A stretch of 64,000 nt of DNA from Austropuccinia psidii (GCA_023105745.1 JALGQZ010000001.1:58175437-58239436); one strand, 5' to 3'. Numbered from the stretch's first letter, positions 46,437 to 58,987 are shown. Made by a program: numbers and translations. Notes: generated by a model from the sequence alone, not told the origin.

Positions 46437-46454
46437 TGGGGGCCTGGCCGTGAT
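46437..46454 (+). other. Primer-binding site of element F
   Basis: TGGGGGCCTGGCCGTGAT, two bases after the LTR end. The 5' TGGGGG pairs with a tRNA 3' end CCCCCA (proline-type in eukaryotes). The exact tRNA is not identifiable here. Confidence 0.72.
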
Positions 46455-46927
46455 ATTTACTTAAAAGACCTTTAAAAAGATTCTAATTGGGTTTATCCAA
46501 TAATAAATTATAGTTATAATCATAAAATTATATAATAGTTTTATATTTTATTGATTTTAAAAGCTATTGAGGCATTTGGATAGCAATTGTACTGTCTTAC
46601 ACGTGGTTTTTTCACATCCTTAGACTTGCAAGAAATTTCTTTGAGTGACTCTAGTGATTAAAAAAAGATATTATATAAATTAAAAATAATTTTTATTATA
46701 ATTGAATTTTATAAAGAATCATATTAATTTTTATTTTATTCCTTAAAAATAAAAATAAAAAATATTAAAAACCAATAAAAAAAGTTATTTTTATTCATTT
46801 TTATTCATTTCTTTATTCATTTCAATTTTTTAAAGATATTAAAGCAATTTCTATGTGGAAAATTGCCATCTCTTGCCAAAAAATAACACTTCTTATAAAA
46901 AGACTTATATTTATTTGTCTTTTTTAG
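46455..46927 (+). other. Element F AT-rich leader
   Basis: No ORF of note; ends with the acceptor TGTCTTTTTTAG. It would be intronic if the LTR donor at 45751 is used. Confidence 0.5.
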
Positions 46928-47077
46928 TGTTTGAGGATAACCCAACAGAAGATAACCAAACTACTGTTGAGAGATTGGTGGAAGAAACTTGTCAAAGTTC
47001 TCCACCACCAGTTATCACTAAAAGAACGAAAGATAAGAAATCAGACTTTCCAGCACCCACCATTCAAGACACTGAAG
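46928..47077 (+). other. Element F leader exon (putative, 150 nt)
   Basis: Bounded by TTTTTTAG and GAAG/GTGAGC. Open in the frame beginning after the first two bases (TG): FEDNPTEDNQTTVERLVEE and PPPVITKRTKDKKSDFPAP. A 74-bp interval GTGAGC...TTAAG (47078-47151) follows; removing it joins the exon in frame to the gag ATG at 47154. No upstream ATG is evident, so it may be untranslated. Confidence 0.55.
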
Positions 47078-47153
47078 GTGAGCACCTCTTTTATAATTAC
47101 CATAAAAAGAATTTTTATCCTAAAATACTTTTATTTTTTTATTTTATTAAGTT

Positions 47154-49880
47154 ATGACTACCAGAAGAGGTTCCCAATACTCCATCCAATCAGATGGAGC
47201 TGGACTCAGAGGTAGAACTGATCCCTCAAAAGGGAAAAGAAAGGGCAATATCCCCAGTGGAACAGAATCCACACAAGGAAGTGCCTTATCCCAAAGGCAA
47301 GTCCCAGAGATGCCCATGATATCTGAACCTGAATTGGAGCTAAGTATGAGTAACTCAAATAGGTACAAATAACATTCAGAGGGCTCAAATAGACATCTAC
47401 ATGAGCCAGTACAAGCAGTATTACACAGTGTACAAGGACAAAGATTGGGAAATGCTGCCTCAAATACACCAAGGAGTGATGAACTCCTGGCACATCCTGA
47501 AAAAGTTTCTCAAAGAGGAGGAGATAGTGAAATACTCCAATGGATGGAATCCACTGTCATCCAAACCTCAAATCAAAAAAATCAAGAATTACCACGCCAA
47601 AAAGAGGGACACAACCAAGGAAGAAGCCCCAGCAGCTTCTACCAGCAAGCCCCAAGCCAACCCACTTCCCCAAGAAGGGAAGAAGAACAAGAAAAAGAAT
47701 TGGAGGAAACCATATTCCCCAAGCTACAGGATCCCAAAAATCTAAAAGGATGCCATGGACAATGTTTTCAACATGGCCAGAACTTTCATGGAATTTAAAG
47801 ACAAAGAGGAACAAAGAATGAGACAACCCCATTTCCCAAAGAAATAACCTTGTCTCCTGATGTTGTAAATACTTTAACAGAGCTTAAAAATAGTATTTTA
47901 CCTCTTAAAGACATTAAAAATAGTTTATTATCTTTCCAAGAAATAAATAATAGCTTATCATCTTTAACCAAACTTGTTGTACAAAATAAGAAAGAAATTG
48001 ATAACATAAGATTTATGATTGAAAATAATAAAGCAAAAGTATTAATTGAAAATACTCAGAAGTTAATACAAGGACAACAAGAATTGTACAAATACATAAG
48101 TGATATCAAAGAGAAAACTTTGACAATCAATTATGATGTGAGTATTGACAGTCTTACAGAAAAATTAAATAAATTAAGTATTTCTGTATAAAAATTTGAA
48201 GAAAAGACTTCATCAAACCAAAAATTACTTTTGGACCATTTGGAAAAAAGTGATGAAGCAAGAATGCATCTGAAAGATGATATTCAAAGTGAAATAAGGC
48301 TTATTACTGAAAAAATGGATAAAATGAATGAGGCCAATTCAAATATGCCAAAGTTATCAACTCCATTTTCTCATATAAGAAGCCCTGTTAAAACAAAGGA
48401 GGAATTGACAAATCTACTCATAACAGACTTGAGTCACCAAGATAATAACCAAGTCTTAATGAAGGAAGCACCTTCATTAAAAGAATGGCCAACATTCACA
48501 GGAGAAGGTGAATATGACCACATGTCATTTATTAAAACAATTGACATGTTACAAGAAGACTATGCCATACCAGATGAATTAATAACAGCAAGATTACATT
48601 CATTGTTTGAGAAATATGCAAAAATATGGTATTATGGCATCAGACAAACAAATGGTAAAAATACCTGGTCTTGGTGGAAACAAGAAATAATCACCAAGTG
48701 GGCAAATGATGCCTGGAGGTATAAGATAGAAAATGCATTTGAAAATTCTTTCTTTGACCCAGAGAAAGACAAACCTTTAACTTGGTTCCTGAAACAAGTT
48801 GAAAGGCTTAATGCATTGTACCCAGAAATGTCACAAAAAATGGTGCATATGAAAATACTCAAGAAATGCGGAGGAGAGCTAGAACATGCCCTAAGAAGCA
48901 GGTGTATAGAACCATGCTCCACAGAAGAGTACATTAATGCACTGGAAGACATAGTGACAAGAACAAAAATTGGAAGGACTTGGAAGAAATTGGACATTAA
49001 AAGCCCAAATAAACCATTTATCAAAAAAGATAAACCAAAAGAATCCTTCAAGCCCAGTACATCCAATAATAATGAGAAAAGGAAATGCCATAAATGTGGA
49101 GGTATTGGACACTTAGCCAATAATTGCCCAAAAAAGGCAAAAATCAATGAAATTGTGGAAACAGAAAACCACAATGACAAAGAGGAGGAATCTGACTCTG
49201 AAAAAGAAACAGAAGAATCAGAAACTTCTGAAAGTGATTAAATCAATATAATTAATGCAGAAATTAATAACATTGATATAATTTATGAAGTACTAGATGT
49301 CAACTCAAATTTACCACAAGTTGGAACATCTGACACAAACCTGACAAATGTGCAAGATGCCAAAATGTATAGAACCAAACCTGCAGGAGGAATGGGATAT
49401 ACAGCTGGAAAATCAAGTATAAGTATTGTTATGGTTGATAATCAAGAAGGAAAGGTTAACTTAGATAAAGGAGCACATTGCACCTGTGTTGGAAAAAGTT
49501 ATTTAAAAACCATTGTCCCAGACTGGCAAGAAAAACTTATGCCAATACAAGGTGTCAAATTCAGTAGTGCAAGTGAGAGCATGAAGCCCCTTGGAATAAT
49601 TGATTTAACACTAATTTTTCCTCACCCTTCACAATGTGTCAGAATTAAAGTGGAATTTGTGGTAATGGACAACTGTACCAGTAATCACTTTATCCTGGGA
49701 AATGACTACTTATCAATCTATGGTATAAATATCTCTAACCAGAAGGATAGATATTTTACTATAGGAGACAATAAGAGACAGAAGTTTGGCTTCTTAAATA
49801 ACAAAAAACAAATTACAGTTATTAAGAATGAAGAAAAGATTCCAGAAAAGGATCTTTTTATATCTGAACAACTTAAATAG
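47154..49880 (+). pseudogene. gag: Element F gag-protease (beta frame)
   Basis: ATG 47154 (MTTRRGSQYS) is preceded by a possible acceptor. Stops at 47370, 47796, 48189, 49239 and 49878 in one unshifted frame. Parts: N-part, region overlapping alpha (47350-47847), coiled coil (47850-48350), capsid region (WPTFTGEGEYDHMSFIKTID, WYYGIRQTNGKNTWSWWKQE) at about 48480-48900, zinc knuckle CHKCGGIGHLANNC at 49086-49128 (intact CX2CX4HX4C), acidic Glu/Ser linker, protease. The protease triplet is DKG, not DTG (49464-49472), so it should be inactive. Confidence 0.9.
47350..47847 (+). pseudogene. Element F alpha ORF (overlapping gag N-terminal protein)
   Basis: +1 frame relative to beta, open from 47350, with ATG at 47401 (MSQYKQYYTVYKDKDWEMLP). 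Blocks: MNSWHILKKFLKEEEIVKY, SNGWNPLSS, Lys/Pro-rich middle, SYRIPKI, then one stop (47743-47745) where element C has CAA (Gln), then DNVFNMARTFMEFKDKEEQR and FPKK with TAA at 47845-47847. A CCCAAAG heptamer at 47835-47841 is in the phase of a -1 shift from alpha into beta. I cannot say which of alpha or beta is normally translated here. Confidence 0.65.
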
Positions 49881-49910
49881 GCAGAATTCAATCAAGAATT
49901 AACAGATAGA

Positions 49911-52900
49911 ATGAAAGAAAAATTAATTGACCTCTTATTTAAGTACAAAAATGCCTTTGCAACTGACAAAGAGCCACTAGGTGCTATAATTGGGCATGAA
50001 GTAGAAATCATTCTTAATGTGGAAAAGCCTTACCCACCCTTACTAAGGAGACCAGCTTACCCAGCTAGTCCAAGGGCTAGAGAAGCCTTAGAAGTACACA
50101 TTAAAGAATTAATGGACCTTGGAGTATTAAGAAAAGTTGGACATAATGAACAGGTAGAAGTTACTACACCTGTCATTATAACTTGGCATAATGGAAAATC
50201 AAGGATGGTAGGAGACTTCAGAGCCTTGAACACCTATACCATTCCAGATAGATATCCAATACCTAGAATCCATGAGAAATTGACCCAATTGTCACAAGCT
50301 AAGTTCATTACAGCTATGGATGCTCTTAAGGGTTTTCATCAAAATGTCTTAACAAACAATGCCAAGAAACTACTAAGAATAATAGTCCATTGTGGAATTT
50401 TTGAATACTTAAGAATGCCATTTGGGATAAAAAATGCACCTTCCCATTATCAAAGAATGATGAACACCATATTCCCTGAAGAATTATCAGAAGGATGGTT
50501 AATTATCTATATTGATGATATTATAGTCTGCTCAGAAACTTGGGAAAATCACCTTACAAGACTAGAAAGGGTACTACAGAAAATAGTCCAAGTGAATATG
50601 AAAATTTCCTTGAAAAAGTGTCATTTTGCATATAGTGAATTAAAAGCACTAGGACATGTTGTATCTGGACTCAGTCTAGGCATAGACAAAAGCAAAGTAG
50701 CAGCAGTACTACTTAAACCAATGCCTCAAGCCAAAAAAGAAATGCAATCATTTCTACAATTTCCTGGTTACTATAGACAGCATATAAAGGACTTTGCGAA
50801 AATTGCTAAATCCTTGTATAAACTATGTGACCAACAAACAGTCTATGAAGTGACAGAAGAAAGAGTCAAGGCATATGAAGAATTGAGAAATTCACTAAGA
50901 AATTCCCCATTTCTTCTAATGCCAGATTGGAAACTACCCTTCAAACTATACATTGATGCTTGTGGGGAAGGACTAGGTGCTGCACTTCACCAGACACAAA
51001 TTATAAATGATAAACCAGTGGAAGGACCAATTTGTTTCATTTCAAGGCAGATAGATCCAACAGAAGCAAGGTACGGAGCCAGCCAAATGGAATGCTTATG
51101 CTTAGTGTGGGCTTTATAAAAACTGCATTATTATTTGGATGGAACAGTATTTGATGTCATCACAGACTTTAATGCTGTGAAATCACTATTAAATATGAAG
51201 ACTCCAAATAGACATATGCTGAGATGGCAAATTGCTATCCAAGAATACAGAGGAAATATGACTATTTTACATAAATCTGGTAATATCCATAAAAATGCAG
51301 ATGGTCTTAGCAGATGGGCTTTAGCAAATACCCCTGACAATCCAGCATGGGTACCACAAGAAGAACACCATATAGAAGGAATATGTGTCACAGACATTGG
51401 CACAGAATTCTTTAACAAGGTTAAAGAAAGCTATAAGATAGACAGAAATTGTCATATCTTAAGCCAACTTCTAATGAAAGACTGCAAAAACCCATCACTT
51501 TCATCAAAACTAGATGAAACATGGAAAAAGGCATATGATGAAGGAAGATTCCACCTCCTTGATGGAATCCTCTACCATAGAACAAAACACACATGTGTTA
51601 TGACCTTAACAGATAGAGCACTAATAAACACTATTTTACATGAGTGTCATGATAGTGTTGCATCTGGACATCTCTCAGAAGATAGGACACTAGAGAGGGT
51701 GAAAACCTGCTCTTGGTGGCCAAATTGGAAGAACGATGTTGAAGAGTACTGCCAAACCTGTGACAGATGCCAAAACGCCAACAGAACCACAGGAAAGAAA
51801 TTTGGAATGATGATCCAACTCCAAGAACCAAAATCCCCATGGGAAATAGTTCATATGGATTAGGTAACAGCATTACCTCCAGGAGGAGACAGGAGTTATA
51901 ATGCATGCCTAGTGTTAGTTGACAGATACAGTAAAACTCCTATGTTCTTACCATGTCACAAAGATGACACAGCTATGGATACAGCCATAATGATATGGAA
52001 CAAAGTCATTAGCCACACAGGCTTTTTCCAAAATATTATAAGTGACAGAGACGCAAAGTTCACTTCAGCATTATGGAAAAATCTCCATAACTTGTTTGGG
52101 ACAAAGTTATCATTCTCAACAGCTTATCATCCTCAAACTGATGGTTTAGCAGAAAGAATGATACAGACCTTAGAGGACATGATCAGAAGATTCTGTGCTT
52201 ATGGGCTAGAATTCAAAGATTCTGATGGTTTTACCCATGATTCGTGTACACTAATACCAGCACTGGAACTGGCATATAAAACATCAATCCATTCTTCTAC
52301 TGGAAAAACACCAGCAATGCTAGAAAAAGGTTGGAATCCAAGACTTCCTTATGACACCCTCAAAAAAGACTTAGTGGATATACATCCAACAGCAAGCAGC
52401 TTTAAAATAATGCTTGACAAGGCAAGACACCATGCAAACAGATGTATGCAAGATTCTTTCAAATATGCAAAAGAAAGATGGGATAAAAGTCACAAGCCAC
52501 CTGATTTCAAAATAGGAGACTTGGTTCTAGTATCAACCCTTAATTTCAATAACATAAAAGGCCCAAAGAAATTGAAAGATTCTATTGCAGGACCATTTAT
52601 GATAAAAGCACTTCATCAACACAATGCTGTGCAATTGGAACTCACAGGTGAACTAATGAACAAACACCCAGCTTTCCCTGTAAGTCTAATGAAACCTTAC
52701 AGCTCAAGTGACAAGGAGTTATTTCCACTAAGAAATAAACCCCCACTTGAAATTCCCCCCTTGGAAGAAGGAGAGGAAAAGAAAATAGTAAAAGTCCTTA
52801 AAGAAAGAAGGACAAGAAACAAAAAAGAAAGGGAATACCTTGTAAGGTATAGAAATTCAACTCAAGAAGATGAATGGCTACTTGAGAAAGATATAAAAAA

Positions 52901-52952
52901 TGCTGATAAACTACTAAGAAGGTTCAGAAATGAAAGAAAGCCTGAAAAATAG
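49911..52952 (+). pseudogene. pol: Element F pol: RT, RNase H, integrase, chromodomain; nearly intact
   Basis: In frame with gag; only two stops inside (51117 in RNase H, 51861 in integrase). [55 protein letters not shown], catalytic YIDD at 50508-50519. RNase [41 protein letters not shown] and HKNADGLSR. Integrase HHCC region about 51640-51780; Asp 51858-51860, directly followed by a TAG in place of Trp; Asp 52044; Glu 52152, spaced D-X35-E. GPF module near 52590, then the chromodomain-like [20 protein letters not shown] at the C-terminus. Confidence 0.94.
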
Positions 52953-53070
52953 AAAAGTTAAGCATTATGGAGCTTCAAGACTAACAAAGTCTACTGAAGA
53001 GGTAGGACAGTGGATGATACCCTAATTACACATATCAGATTGTGGTACAATCTTTTTTGGTGTTAGGGAA

Positions 53071-55097
53071 TGTCAGCCTTCGAGATATGACCACATACCC
53101 AATAAGGTTACATGAAAGACTCAGAATAATTATACCTTTAAGATAATTATACTAAGATTACTTAGAATAATTATACATTAAAAATAATTACTTCAAAAAT
53201 ACAAAAATACCACAAATTGGTACAAAAATTGGTTTAAATGAAAACCAATGAATAAACATGTGAAAAAAATTATACCATTGGATTCCCAATGGTAAAATAC
53301 ACATATACCATTTTTATGGCATATCTGTAAAGTCAATATTTAATGAGTTATAAGGAATAATACCTTATAAAAACCATAAATCCTTATTTGTTTCAAGAAC
53401 CAATGAGAAAACATGTGAAATAAATTGTACCATTGGATTTCCCATGAAATTTCACACATAAAATAATTAATAAGCTAATTTCCAAAGTTAATACTTAAGG
53501 AATTAACCTCAATATATGCACTTTTTTGGTCAACGCATATATTCAAGGATCATAGCTAATATCTCTTAAACTATACAAGATAGAGTGATGAACCAGAAAG
53601 AAGGTTACCACTTAATTACTGTAAGAACACAGATATGAGCTTTATTTGACAATTTATAAACAAGGTTAAAACCTATGATGAAATATAGATAAAAATCAAC
53701 AGAGCTGTTGACCACTTTGTTGTTGTGAAAGTGGTCCAAACTTAAAATAAAGCACACAGTTGGATTCTACTAGCTCATTTGTGAAGAATGATCTAATTTT
53801 TATTATTAAATTCAGGGTATAACCCCCTGAAATCATGATTTGAAGTTTAAAATATTGAATTTTGACAGAAAAGATGAGTTACAAGAAAAATCATCAAAAT
53901 TAAAGTTTTGATGATGTAATGAAAAGCTCTTGGCAGCATAATAAGGTTATGTCAGGCTATTGCAATTCACTCTCTGAATTTCTGTAGCATGTAAAACTTA
54001 AAAGTTATTAAAGATCAAAGTTTGAGTTTAAATTGAGCAGTTATGATCACCTACTGTAACCTAAATTACGTTTAACAGTCATATGAGTGATAAAATTGGT
54101 GAATACTATTAGTTTATGATGAAAACTAATAAAATCCACGAAATTTGGGGTTCTGCAAAGCCTATGATGTCATCAACGTTAGATTTATAGTGATAACTCT
54201 AAATAATGGTGTAATAATGATGCAATATGGTTTGATCATGATGTAATCATCCCCAAACATTAAAATATTGATCAATTCCAGTGGATATGATCAGTAAACC
54301 TCTACTAGAAGCCTTTTGGAGTCTAGGAGGGAGGTATTTATTATAAATAGAGCTCTTTTTACTCTATTTTCCCCTCAGACGCATCAAAAACATTAAATCA
54401 ATGAAATCAAAGGTAATTTCTTTATTCTTTATATATAAAACCATTATATTATTAAATACCAAAGACCACTTTGTTGTAATCAGCTATTTTGATGTGATTA
54501 AATCATTTATTTAAGTGTTTTTGTTAAAAATCTCTCTAAAAAACTCATTTCCACGTAAAAATCAAGAATATTAGTAATTTTCTTTATTTTTATTGTAAAT
54601 ACAATTTGAAAAGGTTGTATTTATATTTATTGGCGTATAATATTTCAAAATTATTATGTTAAGTGTTAAAAGTAAGTTATTTTCTCTTATTATAATAATT
54701 TTCTCTTTATTATTATTTTAATAATTCTTTAATTAATATAAATAGTATTTATATTAATTTTTAACTTTAATATTGGTAATATTATTGTTATTAATTGTTT
54801 TTTATTAATAAAAAGCAATTTTTTACGCCTTTATTATTTGTTTGTAACAATAATAAAGTGCCTTTAAATATATTAATTATTTTATATTAATATATTTATT
54901 TTATTATATTACATTTTATAATATAAATTATATTATTATATTTTATTAATAATATAATCATTTTTACGCCATAATTATAATAATTCTTTATTATTATAAT
55001 TATTTTTATCTTAATTATTTCAATTATAAGGACATTCATAGTACAATAAGTAAAATATTAGTAATTTTTACTTATTGTTTCATAGTCAAACCTTACA
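53071..55097 (+). repeat. 3' LTR of element F (2027 bp)
   Basis: Starts TGTCAGCC (5' LTR has TGTGAGCC) after GGTGTTAGGGAA and ends CAAACCTTACA. It has 48 bp (53922-53969) absent from the 5' LTR. The C LTR has a related segment at the same place (CTCTTGGCAG.TTGATAAGG on its minus strand), so the 5' LTR more likely lost it. Confidence 0.95.
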
Positions 55098-55102
55098 CAG
55101 AT

Positions 55103-58100
55103 GGAATTTGAAGAGGATTTAGTAATCCACACTTCTTATGAGGAATGTTCCTGTTTCTTAAACGTTTCTGACATGCGGAAACATAGTCGTTGATGATGTG
55201 ATTCATTCCAGCCCAATAAAAATCCCTCTTGCTGAGCTTGAGGGTCTTCTGCTGGCCAGGGTGGCCAGCAAATTGTGAGTAATGATTCTTTTGAAGAATG
55301 TTCAATTAAGATTTTTAATATCTTGGAATAGCTACTCTATCTTTGAATAAAAATAGCTTGACTTGAGTTTCAGGAGAATAATCTGTTAATGATTCACCTC
55401 TTGCTATTTTTTTGAGTACTTTATTGCATTTTTCTTGCCATACTTTATTTTGAATTTGATCAACTAAGTCTGAGAACAATCCTACTTTCATTGAAAAGAG
55501 TCTTGTTTCTTGAATTCCATCTTGCTTAAGAATTTGATGAAATTTTTGAGGATTCTTGTCAATGAATTCCCCCCTCTATGAGTACACATCCTCCCAATGT
55601 GACAAGGAATCTGGTGAAGTGGCCAGTCTGACTGGGTGGTAAGTGATAGTAAAATGAAACTCAGAGAGAAACTCAGCCAAGCAGGCCTGATGGCAAGTGA
55701 GGACTTGAAAAGACATGAAGTACTGAAGAGAAGAATAGTCTGTCAAGACTTCAAAAGAGTGAGAAAGAGAAATAAGAAAATTTCTCCAGGACTTGAGAGC
55801 ACAAACTATTCCAAGGAGTTACTTATAATAAATATCATAGTTTAGATCAGCTGAGGGGAGCTTTTGACTATAAAATGCAATGGGATGCTTCATTGAGTTA
55901 TTCACCTGACTCAGTAGAGAACCCAAGGCATAATCAGAAGAATCAGTATCCACAATAGTTGGTGGAGAAGGATTGAAATGAGAAAGTATAGGGGGAGTGA
56001 TACATGCTTCTTTGAGTGATTGAAACTGACTAAGAGCCTCCTCATTTAAGATAAAGGGAGAATCTTTTTTAAGAAGGGAAGTGGGACCAGTGATTTTTTT
56101 GGAGTAATTTTTAATGAAACAATGATAGAAATTGGAAAAGAAAAGAAAAGATTTAGAAGGCTTGATGTTCTTTGGCTGAGTCCAATAGAGGATTTGGTGA
56201 GCTTTTGAATAATCAATCTTGAGGCTGTCACTTGAAACAAAATAGCCAAGGAATTTCCCACTTCAGGCATGGAATACACACTTTGAGGCTTTGGAAACCA
56301 AATTATTGTCCCTCAGCCTTTGGAGGACAGAAACCACATATTGGACATGTTCCTCCTCAGTGCTTGAGAAGAACATAATATCATCTAAATCAACTACAAA
56401 AAAGATATCATTCAAAAGATTCTGGGATGAAGAAGGAGCATTGGTTAAGCCAAATGGAATCACCAAATACTCATAACTACAATATTTGGTTCTCAAGGTA
56501 GTTAAATTCTCACCCCCTCTTCAATTCTCAGGAGATTATAAGAACCATGCAAGTCTATCTTGAAGAAGATATTTCAGCCATTGAAGACAGTGAGAAGCTG
56601 ATGCATAGGAGGGAAAGGGTACCTGTTCTTCCTAGTGACAGAATTGAGTTTGCAGTTGTCAACACACAAATATTTTTCTGAAAAAAAAGGACAGGTGCTC
56701 CTGTTGAAGAGGACCTTGGCTTGATGAAACCCTTCTCTAAACTATCTGAAATTTTGGCCAATAGTCTTTCTGAATTTTGATTTTATAAGAAGTAGATAAA
56801 ACCAACTGGTGGTAGAGGACTCTCCAGCTCAATATGATGATCACAGGCATGGTGTGGAGGAAGTTTCTATTATTTCACCTTGGAGAATACCACCAAATAA
56901 TGGTGATAAGCAGGAGGTACAACCTTCAGAACAGTTTAAACTTTTTCTGGCTCTTCCTCATCATCCCACTTCTCCTCCAGTGATGCATGGAAGGATAAAG
57001 GAGGAAGGTCCATATCCCCCTGAAAGAGATGAAGTGAAGATTTAGCAACATCTTTTCTATGATATTTTATCTCTTTGAAGACTTCATCAATTGATTAAAG
57101 TAATGACTGGGATAGAATGATGGAAGGGAAGGTGTCCTCAGCTTACCAACCAGAGCAACACTATTGAAAGAAGTGGCAAAGTCATTGCTGGTAAAAGAAT
57201 TAATACCACTAGAATCATAGGTGAGAAACTTATTTTTACAACCCAATATGAGATTGAAATGGTAAAGGAAATCATAGACCAATATTAGGTCTCCTCCCTT
57301 AGGAAAATCTATGATAAAAAAGTTCCATTTGGAGTTTGGGAAAGAAGGCAAGTCAGCAAATCACTTGGTCTAATGAGTGATGAACAAGGAAGTGGACTCA
57401 TTAGAATCCAAAATGAAAAGAGGAATATTTTCACAGAGCTCTGAGATACTAAATGAGTACTTTAGAATAAAATTTTTTGTAATAAAAAAGTTTTGAGCAC
57501 CAGAATCAATGAGAATACTATAAAAAATATCAGAGAAAGAAGAAAGAATAAGAAATTTTAAAGATTTCTTTACCCTAGTATTAAGAGTGCACAATTGTGC
57601 TCTTGAAGGAAATAAGTGAGAGCCATTGAGCACATCATGATTCCCACTCAGGCTTTTCTCTGCTTGTTAGGGAAGCCTCTTGATGACCCTGGCCTATTCT
57701 GAGGCGTCTTGGAGAATTATTCAATTGGGTGCTTTCCACACAATATTTGCATAAACCTCCTTTAATCCTGCTCTCCTTTTCAGAACCAATTGATTTATTG
57801 TCCTTATTTAGGAGAGTAGCATGAGGGGTATCCTTTAAAACTTGAAAATTCTTCCCCTTCTTGCTCTCCTTTTGATGCAGCTTCTTGAAAGATGAATCTT
57901 GAGGAGGCCTGGAATAATTAGACCCGGTAGCTGTAGGATTCTTCTCCTGATGCCTACCCTTTTCCTTCTGCCTCTCATGGTACCTTTCATCCAATTCCAA
58001 AGTAATGTCCATGAGTTCTTGAAGAGTATCAAAGATACCCAGGTGGGAAGCCAACTGGTGCAAACCTTTTGATTCCAATCCTATTCTATAAACATGAATA

Positions 58101-58987
58101 GAAGCCCTTTCCTCCCAATCTCCAATTCTTGATATTAAGCTTCTGAAATCAGCAATTTACAAGGATAAATTACCACTTTCCTTAATAATGGGATTATTCT
58201 AGTATTTTTCAGCTTTCCTAACTTCATTGGGGTCAGCAAACAGAGTGAATAACTGGGTTACAAACAACTTCCAGCTATTGAGGAGATAGGATGGGTCTTC
58301 ATTAGAGATATTAGAGAAATATGGTGAAATCCATTTTCCAGCTCTACCAGTGAGAAACAAAGTTGAGTAAAGAGCCTTCTTCCTGTAAGAGAAGAAGTTT
58401 TCTGGGTCATTATGGAAAATAAATTGACAGGATTGGATAAATACTCTCAATTTATGGGCTTGAGTACCATCAAGAGAAGCAGGTGTCTTCATTGATGGAG
58501 TCTTGAATTATAGGGCTCTTGGATTGTCCCTTGGGGAAACTGCTTGAGTGAGGTGTCCCATGAATTGAGTCATTGGCTCCATCATATTGAGAAAAGTTGA
58601 TTCCGCTTGAGAGACAAGATTTTGATTATAAAGGGATAGATTTGGATTTTCAGAAGCCTCAGGGGCACCTTCCAAGGCAGCTGCTACTTCAGTTTCTTCA
58701 GACTCCTCCCCCTCTTCATCCTCATCTTGCCCTAATCCGCTTCTAGGCATTTGAGAAATGCTTGTCTAGCCACCAAACAAGCCAGAGACTGAACTTTATA
58801 TTCTTGAATTAACATCTCCTCTTATGGAGGGTGCTTCTCCTTCAATTTGCGGTCCTCTGTCCAAATTTGCACTCAGTTGATGAACTGATGGTGTGCATTC
58901 AAGAAGAGCCACTGCTGTAGGAGTGACAAGGGCTTTAGTCCTTTGAGATCTTGTATCCTTGGATGGAGGGCTATGCTGAACTGGCAT
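55103..58987 (-). pseudogene. pol: Element H gag-pol: gag, knuckle, protease, RT, RNase H, integrase N-part; decayed
   Basis: From ATG 58987 down. Gag N-part (MPVQHSPPSKDTRSQRTKAL), acidic linker (EDEEGEESEETEVAAALEGA), gag core (FIQSCQFIFHNDPENFFSYR, LFLTGRAGKWISPYFSN, LFADPNEVRKAE) 58199-58492, partial knuckle GLCKYC near 57740, protease DSGA in 57370-57633, RT from about 56740 with YEYLVIPFGLTNAP and catalytic LDD at about 56390-56400, where the expected Tyr before LDD is Asp. RNase H is shifted and hard to read. The integrase zinc region (GHPGQQKTLKLSKRDFYWAG, CQKRLRNRN) is at 55103-55305, cut by F. Many stops and shifts. Confidence 0.87.

Larger units (their letters stand above)
44455..55097 (+). 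mobile_element. Element F: full-length Ty3/gypsy chromovirus with CAGAT duplication (10.6 kb)
   Basis: LTRs 44455-46434 and 53071-55097; CAGAT at 44450-44454 and 55098-55102. Primer site, leader exon, gag with overlapping alpha, protease, RT, RNase H, integrase and chromodomain-like tail in order. The Gag-Pol frame is unshifted from 47154 to 52952 and broken by about seven stops; the best-preserved copy in the window. The LTRs differ by several percent by eye plus one 48-bp indel, so it is not a recent insertion. Confidence 0.96.

Noticed and set aside
49878..49880. Readthrough stop between gag-protease and RT in F (and A at 2368)
   Set aside because: The stops are at different aligned positions, about 11 residues apart, and C has none there, so decay is simpler than programmed readthrough.
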